The translations under genes and the position numbers were made by a program. Below are positions 51,879 to 61,476 of a stretch of DNA of 64,000 nucleotides, piece after piece. Under the pieces are notes generated by a model, which ran no database searches, had not been told where the DNA came from, and worked only from the letters and a program-made list of their open reading frames with translations. Origin of the DNA: an uncultured Clostridia bacterium (GTDB lineage Bacteria > Bacillota > Clostridia > Christensenellales > UBA1242); NCBI GenBank assembly GCA_944380265.1, contig CALWGY010000002.1, forward strand, positions 67,556 to 131,555. Direction: 5' to 3'. Numbering within the stretch: position 1 is the first letter of the stretch; every line of letters starts with the position of its first letter.

Positions 51879-52460
51879 ATGGCAAATAAAAACTTAAACA
51901 ACAACAAAACCTATGCAACAAAAATTTTAGCAGGTTCGCTTATTGGCAGTTACAACAACTTAAATAACAGCGAAATTTGTGGCGAAATTTGTGCAAGTGA
52001 CATAGCAAATAGTCAAATTAACAATGCCAAAGTGTTGCACAGTTATGTGCGTGGTGCATGCGTTCAAGAAAATTCACAAATTGGTGTTTTTGCACATTTA
52101 AGGGAAGGAAGCAACATAATGGAAAATTGCCGAATTGGTAATTTTGTTGAAACCAAAAAAGCGGTTATTAAAAGCGGAAGCAAGGTTTCGCACTTAACAT
52201 ATGTTGGCGATGCAATTATTGGCAAAAATGTTAATGTTGGTTGTGGAACGGTTTTTTGCAACTATAACGGAAAAATTAAACAACAAACAGTGGTGGGCGA
52301 CAATGTTTTTATTGGTTCAAATTCAAACTTGGTTGCACCTTTGGTTGTGGAAGACAACAGTTTTATTGCCGCAGGAAGCACCATAACAGAGCCTGTGCCA
52401 TCAAAGTGTTTGGCAATTGCAAGGGCAAGGCAAGTTAACAAGGAAAATTATTTAAAATAA
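51879..52460 (+). CDS. glmU: C-terminal half of split GlmU: glucosamine-1-phosphate acetyltransferase domain
   Basis: The 193-residue product is the left-handed beta-helix acetyltransferase of GlmU. Present are A-H-L-R-E-G-S (substrate Arg), [10 protein letters not shown] (Lys), [10 protein letters not shown] (catalytic His), [13 protein letters not shown], and the closing [11 protein letters not shown]. It has no uridylyltransferase part and its N-terminal coils partly repeat those in the preceding gene. AGGAGTTAAA precedes the ATG. Position before pth-mfd is the glmU position of Firmicutes. Two products may form a mixed trimer (inference). Confidence 0.88.
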   Translation: MANKNLNNNKTYATKILAGSLIGSYNNLNNSEICGEICASDIANSQINNAKVLHSYVRGACVQENSQIGVFAHLREGSNIMENCRIGNFVETKKAVIKSGSKVSHLTYVGDAIIGKNVNVGCGTVFCNYNGKIKQQTVVGDNVFIGSNSNLVAPLVVEDNSFIAAGSTITEPVPSKCLAIARARQVNKENYLK

Positions 52461-52698
52461 AATTGTTGTGTTTTTTGTTTAATTTTTAAATTTATTGAAA
52501 ACAAAATAAATAATCACTTATATATAAAAACCTAAAAACATTGCATTAAAATTTAAGCCACAATTTTTAGCGTATATATTTTTTAAGAAAAGTTTAATGC
52601 ATTAAATTAACAATAATTAACACAAAAGGCAAAAAAAGTGTTATTATTAAAGTGTTATTATTTATATAGTAAAAATTTTAAACCATAGGAGAAAAACA

Positions 52699-53253
52699 AT
52701 GATTGCAATTGTTGGGCTTGGAAATGTTGGACTAGCATACGAAAAAACCTACCACAACATGGGTTTTATGGCAATTGATAATTTTGCCAAAAAAAATGGA
52801 TTTAAGTTTAACAAATCAAAATACGCAGGGTCTGTTGCTGAAGGCGTGTTTGATGGTGTTAAGGTGGTTTTGTTAAAGCCATCAACTTTTATGAATTTAA
52901 GTGGTCAAAGCGTGTTAAAAATGGTTAAAATGTTAAAACTTGACCTTAAAAACTTGCTTGTTATTTATGATGATATTGATTTGCCTGTTGGCACAATTAG
53001 AATTAGAAAAAGCGGAAGTGCTGGCACACACAATGGTATGCGAAACATTATTTCGCTTTTGGGCACAGAAAACTTTGCAAGGCTTAGAATTGGCATTGGC
53101 AGAGATGAAAAACTTAATCTTGCCGACTATGTTTTAAGCAAAGTTAGTGCTGAAAATTTTGAAAAACTAAACCCAGCATTTGAAAAATGCACAAACATTG
53201 TGGAACAATTTATAAAACTTAATGGTGATGTTGAAAAAATAAGGTTAGATTAA
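52699..53253 (+). CDS. pth: Peptidyl-tRNA hydrolase
   Basis: Releases tRNA from peptidyl-tRNA dropped by ribosomes. The 184-residue product has GLGNVGLAYEKTYHNMGF (catalytic His in the last part), KPSTFMNLSGQSV (Asn), YDDIDLPVG (Asp) and GTHNGMRNI (Asn), and normal length. AGGAGAAAAAC precedes the ATG. Its TAA overlaps the ATG of mfd by one base, the spoVC-mfd coupling known in Firmicutes. Confidence 0.97.
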   Translation: MIAIVGLGNVGLAYEKTYHNMGFMAIDNFAKKNGFKFNKSKYAGSVAEGVFDGVKVVLLKPSTFMNLSGQSVLKMVKMLKLDLKNLLVIYDDIDLPVGTIRIRKSGSAGTHNGMRNIISLLGTENFARLRIGIGRDEKLNLADYVLSKVSAENFEKLNPAFEKCTNIVEQFIKLNGDVEKIRLD

Positions 53254-56200
53254 TGCTAAAAAGTTTAATAAGTTCTTCTGGCAACTTAAACAAGTTGTTG
53301 CAAACAATTGAAAACCACATTCCAGTTAGCGTGTTTGGTGTGGGAATGCCAGAAAAAGTTTTAATATTAAACGAGTTTGAAGGCACAAAACTTGTTGTTT
53401 GCGTAAATGATGAGGAAGCCATTTTACTTAATGAAATCCTTGAAAGTGTTGGAAAAACCACAAACTTGTTGCTTAACAATTTAGAAACTGATGTTTCTAA
53501 TTTTTCTTCATTTTCACAAATAAATTTGCTAACCACACTTCAAAACATTGTGTTTAACAATGTGGAATATGTTGTTTCATCTCCAAATGCACTTTTAAAC
53601 AAACTTCCAAGCGTTAATTACGTTAAAAATTTGAGTTTAAATTTGGAAGTTGGAAAAAAATATAACGCAAAATTCCTTATAAAAAAACTAACCCAAATGG
53701 GTTATAAACGGGCAGATGTTGTAACTGATTCGTTGCAATTCAGTTTTAAGGGCGACATCTTAACTTTGTATCCAATAAACTTTGAAAATCCAATTAGAAT
53801 TTCGTTTTTTGATGACGAAATTGAGTTTATTAAAAGTTTTTTAATTGAATCACAACAGTTGCAAACAAGTTACGATAGTGCCTGTGTTTACAGTGTTAAT
53901 TTTTTAACCGAACAAAAAACAATCAACTTTGAAAAGTTAAAGTTTCAGTCACGTGAAGCCGAAGAAAATTTTAATGAAATTAAGTTTGAAGTGCTAAAAA
54001 GTGTTGAAGATGGAGTTTTGCCAGTTTGGGCAATGCCATATTTTAACGATTTTAATCATAGTTTGTATGAATTTTTTTCCGACGAACTAATTGTTTTTGA
54101 CAATCCAAAATTAATTTTGAACAAACTAACAGAGGTTGTTAAGGAAAACAAAAGTTTAATAAAAGAAAAAATTGAGTTAGGAAAACTAACGAACACACAC
54201 AAAAATTTTTATTTTGATGTGCCACAACTAACCGAATTTGGTGGCTTAAATGCTGGGCTTGTGGCATTTCAAAACCTAAACAATGCCAACAACATTTTTA
54301 AGCCAAATGCCGTTTTTTCAATTAAAACAACACCGCAAATTAATTATGGCTACAACAAAACAACCATTTATGATGATGTGGCAAGAAACATAATGCTTGG
54401 CTACACGGTTATAATCTTTGCCGAAAACAAGGAACTAGCAAGCAAAATGGCTGGCATGTTTTTACCAAAAAATGTTTTAACTTGCACCATAAATTCAATT
54501 AGTCAAGTGCAAAAAAATTGTGTTAATTTGTTAACAAAATCCAGCACAATTTCTTGCTGTTTTAACGAAGAAAAATTAATTATTATTGGGCTAAAAAACA
54601 TAAAACAAAACAAAAAAGTTAATTCGGCAGTTTCCAGTTTTAACAACTTTTTGCCCGAAGTTGGCGACTATGTTGTGCACAACACATATGGAATTGGAAA
54701 ATGCGTTGGCATTACAAAACTTAATGTTAATTCCGCTCAAAAAGATTACATTGAAATTGAGTATAAAAACAACGACAAACTTTTTTTGCCTGTTGAAAAC
54801 ATAGATTCCATTTCAAAATATGTTGGTGGCGAAAAACCAAAACTTAACAAACTTGGTTCAACAGAGTTTTTAAAAACCAAACAAAAAGTTAAGGAAGGCA
54901 TTAAAAAATTAACTTTCGACCTTAAAAAATTGTATGCCGAACGTAGCCAAGTTAAGGGCATTGAATTTCCGGCAGATGATGAAATTCAGGAAGAGTTTGA
55001 AAAAACTTGTCCGTTTAATTTAACCAACGACCAAGACCGTGCTGTTATGGAAGTTAAAAAGGATATGCAAAGCAAAAAAGCCATGGATAGGCTTATTTGT
55101 GGCGATGTGGGATTTGGTAAAACCGAAGTTGCTTTGCGTGCTGCATTTAAGGCAATTATGGCAGGTTATCAGGTTATGCTTTTGTGTCCAACAACCATTT
55201 TAAGTGAACAGCATTACAACACCGTAATGGTTAGAATGAAAAATTTTGGAGTTAGAGCAGAGTGTTTAAACAGGTTTAAAACAAAAGCGGAAACAACAAA
55301 AATTTTAAAGGATTTGGAAAGTGGCGAAATAGACATTATTGTTGGCACACACAGGCTTCTTAGTGCCGATGTTAAAACAAAAAATTTGGGTCTTTTAATT
55401 TTGGATGAAGAACAACGTTTTGGTGTTGAGCATAAGGAAAAAATTAAACGACTAAAAAGTAACATTGATGTTTTAACATTGTCGGCAACGCCAATTCCAC
55501 GCACCATGCATGCTTCCTTAATTGGCATTAAAGATATTAGCGTTATTGAAACACCGCCAACAGGCAGAGTGCCAGTTATAACAGCAGTTACGGAACAAAG
55601 CGATGATGTTATTTTAAATGCAATAATGCGTGAACTTAACCGTGATGGACAAGTTTTAATTGTTTATAACCGAGTTGAAACAATTTATGAGTTTTGTGCA
55701 CACATCAAAAATTTGGTGGGCGAAAACGTTTCAATTGATGTTGCACATGGGCAAATGGATGAAAAAACACTGGAAAATGCAATTTTAAATTTGTATAATG
55801 GCAAAACTCAAATTTTAATTAGCACAACATTAATTGAAAATGGTGTTGACTTGCCACGAGCGAACACTTTAATTGTTATTAATGCCGACATGTTGGGGCT
55901 TGGTCAACTTTATCAGTTAAAAGGCAGAATTGGCAGAAGCGATAAGCAAGGATATGCAATTTTTTGCTATGACAAATCAAAAATGCTTTCCGAAGAAGCC
56001 TATAAAAGGCTTGGTGCCATTGTGGAATATAGTGGGCTTGGAAACGGGTTTAAAATTGCCATGCGCGATTTGGAAATTAGGGGCGCAGGAAGCCTGTTTG
56101 GTGCCGAACAAAGCGGACACATTGAAAGTGTTGGATACAGCATGTATTTGTCGCTGTTAAGTGAGGCGGTTAAGGAACTTAAAGGCGAAAAAACAAATGT

Positions 56201-56654
56201 GGTAAGTGATGTTAAAATTGACTGTTACTTTGACGCAAACTTGCCAAACTATTATGTTGAAAACACATCAAACCGCATTGAAATTTACAGCGAAATTGCA
56301 AAAATAAATTCAAAACAAAAAGCCGATGAGTTTTTAAGTAAGATAGAATTTAATTTTGGCGAAGTTCCAAAAGAAGTGGAAAATTTGGTGTATGTTGCCC
56401 GAATTAAAAACAGTTGCCCAAGTTTTGTTAAAAGAGTTAGCATAACACCAAACAGTTCAAACATTTATTTTAGTTATTCAAACGAAGAAATTTTGAAAAC
56501 ATTAACGCAAATTTTGGCAAACACAAAAAATCAAATTGTATTAAATTTAGAAAATTTGCCAATAATTACAATAAAAAACGACACCAAATTGTTTAATACC
56601 TTAGAAAACGTTGAAAATGTTTTAAACTTACTTAGCAAAAACGAAAATAAATAA
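53253..56654 (+). CDS. mfd: Transcription-repair coupling factor Mfd
   Basis: The 1133-residue superfamily-2 translocase frees stalled RNA polymerase and recruits UvrA. The UvrB-homology region lies at residues 1-300. The RNA polymerase-interaction domain near 465 begins GDYVVHNTYGIGKCVGI. Helicase motifs are GDVGFGKTEVALRAAF (Walker A, near 615), ILDEEQRFGVEHK (DEEQ, near 717) and LSATPIPRTMHASL. The TRG motif lies around 900 (QLYQLKGRIGRSDKQGYA) and a C-terminal TRCF domain follows. Length is normal. Confidence 0.98.
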   Translation: MLKSLISSSGNLNKLLQTIENHIPVSVFGVGMPEKVLILNEFEGTKLVVCVNDEEAILLNEILESVGKTTNLLLNNLETDVSNFSSFSQINLLTTLQNIVFNNVEYVVSSPNALLNKLPSVNYVKNLSLNLEVGKKYNAKFLIKKLTQMGYKRADVVTDSLQFSFKGDILTLYPINFENPIRISFFDDEIEFIKSFLIESQQLQTSYDSACVYSVNFLTEQKTINFEKLKFQSREAEENFNEIKFEVLKSVEDGVLPVWAMPYFNDFNHSLYEFFSDELIVFDNPKLILNKLTEVVKENKSLIKEKIELGKLTNTHKNFYFDVPQLTEFGGLNAGLVAFQNLNNANNIFKPNAVFSIKTTPQINYGYNKTTIYDDVARNIMLGYTVIIFAENKELASKMAGMFLPKNVLTCTINSISQVQKNCVNLLTKSSTISCCFNEEKLIIIGLKNIKQNKKVNSAVSSFNNFLPEVGDYVVHNTYGIGKCVGITKLNVNSAQKDYIEIEYKNNDKLFLPVENIDSISKYVGGEKPKLNKLGSTEFLKTKQKVKEGIKKLTFDLKKLYAERSQVKGIEFPADDEIQEEFEKTCPFNLTNDQDRAVMEVKKDMQSKKAMDRLICGDVGFGKTEVALRAAFKAIMAGYQVMLLCPTTILSEQHYNTVMVRMKNFGVRAECLNRFKTKAETTKILKDLESGEIDIIVGTHRLLSADVKTKNLGLLILDEEQRFGVEHKEKIKRLKSNIDVLTLSATPIPRTMHASLIGIKDISVIETPPTGRVPVITAVTEQSDDVILNAIMRELNRDGQVLIVYNRVETIYEFCAHIKNLVGENVSIDVAHGQMDEKTLENAILNLYNGKTQILISTTLIENGVDLPRANTLIVINADMLGLGQLYQLKGRIGRSDKQGYAIFCYDKSKMLSEEAYKRLGAIVEYSGLGNGFKIAMRDLEIRGAGSLFGAEQSGHIESVGYSMYLSLLSEAVKELKGEKTNVVSDVKIDCYFDANLPNYYVENTSNRIEIYSEIAKINSKQKADEFLSKIEFNFGEVPKEVENLVYVARIKNSCPSFVKRVSITPNSSNIYFSYSNEEILKTLTQILANTKNQIVLNLENLPIITIKNDTKLFNTLENVENVLNLLSKNENK

Positions 56655-56737
56655 TTTTAATTATTTGCAATAAAACATTAAATTTGGTACAATACCTAAG
56701 ACTTTATTATTAATATTAACTATTTTATGGAGCAATA

Positions 56738-58405
56738 ATGAAAAAATTTATAACCTACATCTTCTCGCTATTGTTTTGTGTAACAATGTTTGCGGGTTGT
56801 AGTTTAATACAACTTAATCCAACCAAATATTATTCTCAAACAGTTGCTCAAATTGTTTATGATAAAAACAACAAAGTAAACTTTGCCATGAAAGATTTGT
56901 TGGAAGCATATAAAAACTATGGCTATCAGTTGCAACAAAACAATTCAACACTGTCAAGTGAAGATGCGCTAAAACAAACAGCTGAACTTATGGTTCAACG
57001 TTATATGTTGGTTAAAGAAATTAAAAATCAAATTGGTGAACTAACCCAAGGTGAAAAGAATGTTTTAATGCGTGAAACCTATGAACACATAAACACAACT
57101 CTTGCTTCATTAGAAGATGAAATTAGGGTTGAATGGGATAGGGTTGTAAACGAAGATGATAAAGAAGAAGATTCCAGCACCGAAGAAGAAGGCCCAACAG
57201 AATATCAAGAATATAAACCAACAGTTGAAAGAGTTTATTACGAAGAAGAAGTTAATGACGTAACAAAATATAAAAGCAAACTTGTTAGGGTTGAAGAAGA
57301 AAAAGAACCAGAAGATGAATCTGACCCAGGCAAATTTGTTCAAAACATAACAGATGCCGATGTTAGTGCCGAAGCATGGAAACGTTACATGAAAACTTTG
57401 CAAAAAAATAATGAAGAACTTGGCATTAAACTAAGCGATGAAAAAGCATTTCAAGAAGAAATTAACAGAATTTATGGTGTTTTGGAAGAAAACAAATACA
57501 TTTCAAAATATCAAGAACATCTAACCAAAAACTTAGAAATTGATTCAAAAAGTGTTGTTGAAAGTTACAAACAAAAATATAAAAGAGATTACGAACTATA
57601 TTCCAACAACGAAAGTGCATATCACACAGCAATGGCAAATGATGCATCAACTGTTTATTATCATCCAAACAGTGGTAACGAATATGTTTATGTAACTCAT
57701 GTTTTGCTAGGATTTTCTGATGAAACACTTGCAGAAATTGAAACTTTGGAAAAACTATATCAATCAAACAGCATTGAAAAAAGTGTTTATGAAGCAAAAT
57801 TAAAACAACTTCAAAACATTGAAACAACAATGATTGATTATTACGATGAAAAAGGCAACAAAAAACAAATTTCAGCACAACTAGCATATGAAGAAATTTT
57901 AAATAATGTTTCAAAATATGACAAAGATGTTAATTTTGAATTAAGAGCAAAAGAATTTAACAAATACATTTACAAATACAACACCGACAAAGGCATTTTA
58001 AACAGAGATTTTGCTTATGTTGTTAACCTAGACACCAATGTTAAAGACCAAATGGTTAAACCATTTGCCGATGAGGCAAGAAGACTTCAAAAAGAAGAAG
58101 GTGTTGGGGCTATGAGTGAACCAATTTTAACTGATTATGGTTATCACATAATTTTAAATTTGGGTCCAGTTACAAATGTTGTGGAATACAATAACATTGA
58201 CAACTTAACATGGGAAGCATTATATAATGTTAAAACACAACCATCATCGGAAAAAACTTTGTTCCATGTTGAATATGATGCATTAAATTCCGATGAAACA
58301 AAAGTTAATGCAATTTTAACAAGTTTGGTTAATGACTTGGCTGCACAAGTTGAAGTTGTAAACTATTGGGAAAAAAGATATTTAACTTTGTTAAAACAAC
58401 AATAA
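56738..58405 (+). CDS. prsA: PrsA/SurA-like foldase lipoprotein (PPIC-type)
   Basis: The 555-residue product has a signal peptide with lipobox MFAGCSL. The SurA-type N-terminal helical region contains an inserted very acidic segment (residues 130-200; DDKEEDSSTEEEGPTEYQEY). The parvulin domain is recognised from Y-V-T-H-V-L-L-G-F to G-A-M-S-E-P-I-L-T-D-Y-G-Y-H-I-I-L, with a long insertion between. It should help fold exported proteins at the outer face of the membrane. Longer than Bacillus PrsA (about 290), mainly from the two insertions. Name by architecture, not orthology. Confidence 0.82.
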   Translation: MKKFITYIFSLLFCVTMFAGCSLIQLNPTKYYSQTVAQIVYDKNNKVNFAMKDLLEAYKNYGYQLQQNNSTLSSEDALKQTAELMVQRYMLVKEIKNQIGELTQGEKNVLMRETYEHINTTLASLEDEIRVEWDRVVNEDDKEEDSSTEEEGPTEYQEYKPTVERVYYEEEVNDVTKYKSKLVRVEEEKEPEDESDPGKFVQNITDADVSAEAWKRYMKTLQKNNEELGIKLSDEKAFQEEINRIYGVLEENKYISKYQEHLTKNLEIDSKSVVESYKQKYKRDYELYSNNESAYHTAMANDASTVYYHPNSGNEYVYVTHVLLGFSDETLAEIETLEKLYQSNSIEKSVYEAKLKQLQNIETTMIDYYDEKGNKKQISAQLAYEEILNNVSKYDKDVNFELRAKEFNKYIYKYNTDKGILNRDFAYVVNLDTNVKDQMVKPFADEARRLQKEEGVGAMSEPILTDYGYHIILNLGPVTNVVEYNNIDNLTWEALYNVKTQPSSEKTLFHVEYDALNSDETKVNAILTSLVNDLAAQVEVVNYWEKRYLTLLKQQ

Positions 58406-58410
58406 TTATT

Positions 58411-58441
58411 AAAAAAAACAAGCAAAAATGCTTGTTTTTTT
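58411..58441 (+). terminator. Terminator after prsA
   Basis: A7-CAAGCA-AAAA-TGCTTG-T7 right after the stop codon. Confidence 0.88.
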
Positions 58442-58471
58442 GTTTATAATTAAACATTAAAACTTATTCGT

Positions 58472-58500
58472 TTGACTAACAAATTTTGGTTTGATAAACT
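58472..58500 (+). promoter_or_regulatory. Sigma-A promoter of the LPG-synthase-like gene
   Basis: TTGACT, 17 bases, TAAACT. The start site falls near 58507, exactly where an in-frame GTG stands. Confidence 0.5.
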
Positions 58501-58548
58501 TAATTAGTGGAAACAATGTTGTTCCAAAACTTTTTAACGGAAAAAATT

Positions 58549-59952
58549 ATGCCTCTAAAAAATAAGGAAACAAAACTTAATGAATCAAAAAATAACACAT
58601 GGAGAAGTGTTTTCTTTTTTAATGATAGGCAATCAAATAAAAAAATTAGCGTAAAATTAAGTACATCAAAGCAACTTAAAAGCAACAAACCAATTAAATA
58701 TTCAACAGTTTTCATGCTTGATAAAACAAATTTAAAAGTTACAGATGAAGACATTGAACTTCCAAAAGAAAACATTATAACTGAAACCTTAAAGGAAGCA
58801 ACAGAAAAGGTTGAAGAACAAAAATCGAGCAAATCAAAATGGTTTAACTTAGCATTTTTTGTTATTAACATTTTGGTTTTGACAATTGTTTTAATTTATC
58901 AAGGTAACACACTGGGTGTTGAATCGCTGGATGTGTTAAAGGAAAATGCCAAAATAAGCGTTTTAATTTATGCGTTTTTATTGTTTGGCGTAATTATGCT
59001 TTTAGAAACTTTAAGAACCCATATTTTGCTTTATAAGGCAACAAAGCAAACCAGACTAATTTTGTGTTACAAAGCGTCTGCAATCAGTCGTTATTACGAT
59101 TGCATAACACCATTTGCAACAGGTGGTCAACCTTTTGAAATTTTCTATTTAAACAGCAGGGGTGTTCATGGTGGCATTGCAACGGCTGTTCCACTAACAA
59201 AATCAATTTTTGGAAGTTTATCTTTCATTTTGGTTTCCTTAATTGTTTTAACTTGTGGTGCTGATTTGTTTGGTGCCGACCAACATGTTATTATAACTTG
59301 GGGAATTATAAGCTTAGTTATTTCGTGTTTAATTTTGCTTGTTTTAATTTTGTTTGCAATAAGCAAAAAAACCATGCCTAAAATTTTGATGTTCTTTTTA
59401 AAATTGGGTTACAAAATGCATCTTGTAAAAAACTATCATGTAACATTTAACAAATGCATGCGAACAATTTTGGAATATCAAAAAAGTTCTAAGTTTTACA
59501 TCACAAATTGGTGGGTAACGCTGTCTTCAATTTTAATTTATTCAATGATTATAATTGTTAAAGCATTAATTCCGTTCATGCTATATTGGGCATTTAATGA
59601 TGTTGTTTCTGGGCAAATAATGCTTGAAATTTTCAGCAAATTCATTTTGGTTGAACTTGCCACAAAATACATTCCAATTCCGGGTGGAACAGGCGTTGCA
59701 GAAATATCGTTTTCAGCATTGTTTGCAAGCTTATTTAATGATGGAACGCTTTTCTGGGCAATGTTGTTCTGGCGAATTTTGAACTACTTTATTTACTTAT
59801 TTCAAGGAATTATTGTTATTGTTTATGATTTTGCTTATGGAAACAAGAAAAACAGAGCAAACAAAATTAACATAATTAAAAAAGAAAAAGAAATAATGGA
59901 ACGAACCAAACGTTTAAAACTAGAAAAACAACAAAATTCAAAACAAAAATAA
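58549..59952 (+). CDS. LPG-synthase/flippase TM-domain membrane protein (UPF0104/YbhN-like)
   Basis: The 467-residue product has about 100 soluble N-terminal residues, then eight or nine membrane helices of the lysylphosphatidylglycerol synthase TM domain. Motifs are TPFATGGQPFEIFYL and Y-I-P-I-P-G-G-T-G-V-A-E. The C-terminal aminoacyltransferase domain of MprF is missing; a short basic tail ends the protein, so a lipid flippase-like role is inferred. The start is uncertain: the ATG at 58549 has a weak GGAAAAAATT site, while GTG at 58507 sits near the predicted transcription start and could be leaderless. Confidence 0.82.
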   Translation: MPLKNKETKLNESKNNTWRSVFFFNDRQSNKKISVKLSTSKQLKSNKPIKYSTVFMLDKTNLKVTDEDIELPKENIITETLKEATEKVEEQKSSKSKWFNLAFFVINILVLTIVLIYQGNTLGVESLDVLKENAKISVLIYAFLLFGVIMLLETLRTHILLYKATKQTRLILCYKASAISRYYDCITPFATGGQPFEIFYLNSRGVHGGIATAVPLTKSIFGSLSFILVSLIVLTCGADLFGADQHVIITWGIISLVISCLILLVLILFAISKKTMPKILMFFLKLGYKMHLVKNYHVTFNKCMRTILEYQKSSKFYITNWWVTLSSILIYSMIIIVKALIPFMLYWAFNDVVSGQIMLEIFSKFILVELATKYIPIPGGTGVAEISFSALFASLFNDGTLFWAMLFWRILNYFIYLFQGIIVIVYDFAYGNKKNRANKINIIKKEKEIMERTKRLKLEKQQNSKQK

Positions 59953-60169
59953 ACAAAAAAAAAGATGTGAAGGTTAGTAGATTTTGAAACTAGCAGAATA
60001 TTTGAGACTAGCAGAATAAAAATAATAAAAGGAGTTCTACTTTTTAAAGTAAAACTTTTTTTATAATAAGTTTCAAAAATAATAGACTAAGGTTAAAATA
60101 TTTTGAAACTAGAAAAAAGACTATCAAATTATTAAATTGTATGTTATAATTAAAACATAGGAGTAAAAA

Positions 60170-61138
60170 GTGAATTTTATAGTAGATAAACGAACAGAGT
60201 TGATGAGCATTGTTTTAGCATTGTCGCAAGGAAATGAATATATTGAAGAACACTTTTCTTTTGACATTAAAGATGAATATAGACAACTAGCATATAATCA
60301 CTTTTCCAAGTTCAAAAATCACAAAGCTGTTGCACTAGCCAAACAAATAGCCAAGAATGTTGAAGGGTTTAATTTTGATAACCCAATTAGATTAGCATTT
60401 GCATTAAACAAACAATTAAAATTTGATGGTAAAATAGAAAAATATTTATTGCAAGAGCTTGAACACGAAGAACTATTAAAAGAATTTATGTGTAAAATCG
60501 TTAATTTTGCAAAAGATAGCAATTTTAAAAAATTCTATATTGATAATTATGTTTACTATTCTTCTAAAATTGAAGAATTAAAGCAAATGTTTAATACAGA
60601 TCTTTTTATTTATGAATTGCAAAAATTTTTAAAATATAAAATTCAAGATAATTTTGTTGTAAATATTATTCCAATGTTAGCTAATGCTAATCATGGATTT
60701 AAAGTTAACAATAATAATTTTGCCAATATTGGTATGCTAAGCGAAGACTTTAAAACGATTGATAAATTCAATAACGGAACAATTCATACAATTATCCACG
60801 AATTTGGACATAACTTTGTGAATTGCTACACCGATAACAATCAACTACAAATACCAGATGAATTAAGAAACAAACTCAAAAATATGGGATATGGAAATCC
60901 AATTTCTTACCTTAACGATACAATCGTTAGAGCAATTACAATAAGATTAAGAGAAAAGATAGAAGACATTGATACTCAAAAGTTCTTTGACACAGAAAAT
61001 AAATTTGGATTTGTTTATGTTGAAAAAATATATAAAGAGTTGCTTGAATATGAAAGCCAAACGACTTCTTGGAAAGAATATATTCCTAAATTATTAGAAT
61101 CAATTACAAGAAAAGAAGAAAACAATAAAACATTATAA
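60170..61138 (+). CDS. DUF4932-like protein with HExxH motif
   Basis: The 322-residue product opens V-D-K-R-T-E-L-M-S-I-V-L-A-L-S-Q-G-N-E-Y, as in DUF4932 proteins, and has T-I-I-H-E-F-G-H-N-F-V-N near residue 205: an HExxH zinc-protease motif. No signal peptide or membrane helix, so it is cytoplasmic unless exported by other means. It starts at GTG after TAGGAG. The function of DUF4932 is unknown; proteolysis is inferred from the motif only. Base composition is more AT-rich than that of neighbours such as mfd. Confidence 0.78.
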   Translation: MNFIVDKRTELMSIVLALSQGNEYIEEHFSFDIKDEYRQLAYNHFSKFKNHKAVALAKQIAKNVEGFNFDNPIRLAFALNKQLKFDGKIEKYLLQELEHEELLKEFMCKIVNFAKDSNFKKFYIDNYVYYSSKIEELKQMFNTDLFIYELQKFLKYKIQDNFVVNIIPMLANANHGFKVNNNNFANIGMLSEDFKTIDKFNNGTIHTIIHEFGHNFVNCYTDNNQLQIPDELRNKLKNMGYGNPISYLNDTIVRAITIRLREKIEDIDTQKFFDTENKFGFVYVEKIYKELLEYESQTTSWKEYIPKLLESITRKEENNKTL

Positions 61139-61140
61139 AA

Positions 61141-61435
61141 ATGGCAGTTAAACGTGTGCTTGTCTTGATACAAGTGCTTCGCTTCGCTCCAGCAGACAAG
61201 CACACGCAAATAATCTAATTGTGTTGCAAAAAGAGCGGTTGCTGGCAGGGCGTAACGCAATCCGCTCTTTTGCTTTTTTGTTTTCTTCTCTCTATTTTCT
61301 AGTGTAAGCGAATATTCTTTGTTGTCAAGGTTAAAGTGCATGTCAAAAGATTTGTAGATGTTGTGTTTCTCACGACAACCTATGACAACGACAGAAGTAT
61401 TCGTTTTTTTTTGCAATTAAGAGAGTTAGGTGTAA
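61141..61435. repeat. GC-richer hairpin zone at the right end of the element
   Basis: A perfect 12-bp stem CGTGTGCTTGTC/GACAAGCACACG (61153-61164 with 61195-61206) and a long stem GCAAAAAGAGCGG/CCGCTCTTTTGC (61226-61273, one bulge) with nested TTGC/GCAA lie within 150 bases. A 133-codon minus-strand frame crosses this zone but overlaps the DUF4932 gene and follows the palindromes, so it is not called. Confidence 0.6.
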
Positions 61436-61476
61436 AAAGAGAAACATAGACGATTTTTTTGTCTATGTTTCTCTTT
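61436..61476. terminator. Long perfect hairpin abutting the right inner repeat
   Basis: A 16-bp perfect stem (AAAGAGAAACATAGAC with its complement) around a 9-base T-rich loop. It ends at 61476, next to the inverted repeat beginning at 61477; it may be a terminator or part of the element end. Confidence 0.55.

Noticed and set aside
59982-60116. Three GAAACTAG-type repeats considered as a CRISPR array
   Set aside because: Repeat spacing is irregular (19 and 100 bases), copies are imperfect, an inverted copy exists at the far end, and there are no cas genes.
61015-61416. 133-codon minus-strand frame (Lys-rich start, then Arg/Leu/Ala-rich part)
   Set aside because: It overlaps the end of the DUF4932 gene and runs through palindromic hairpins, which create open frames on both strands. 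No ribosome site precedes its ATG.
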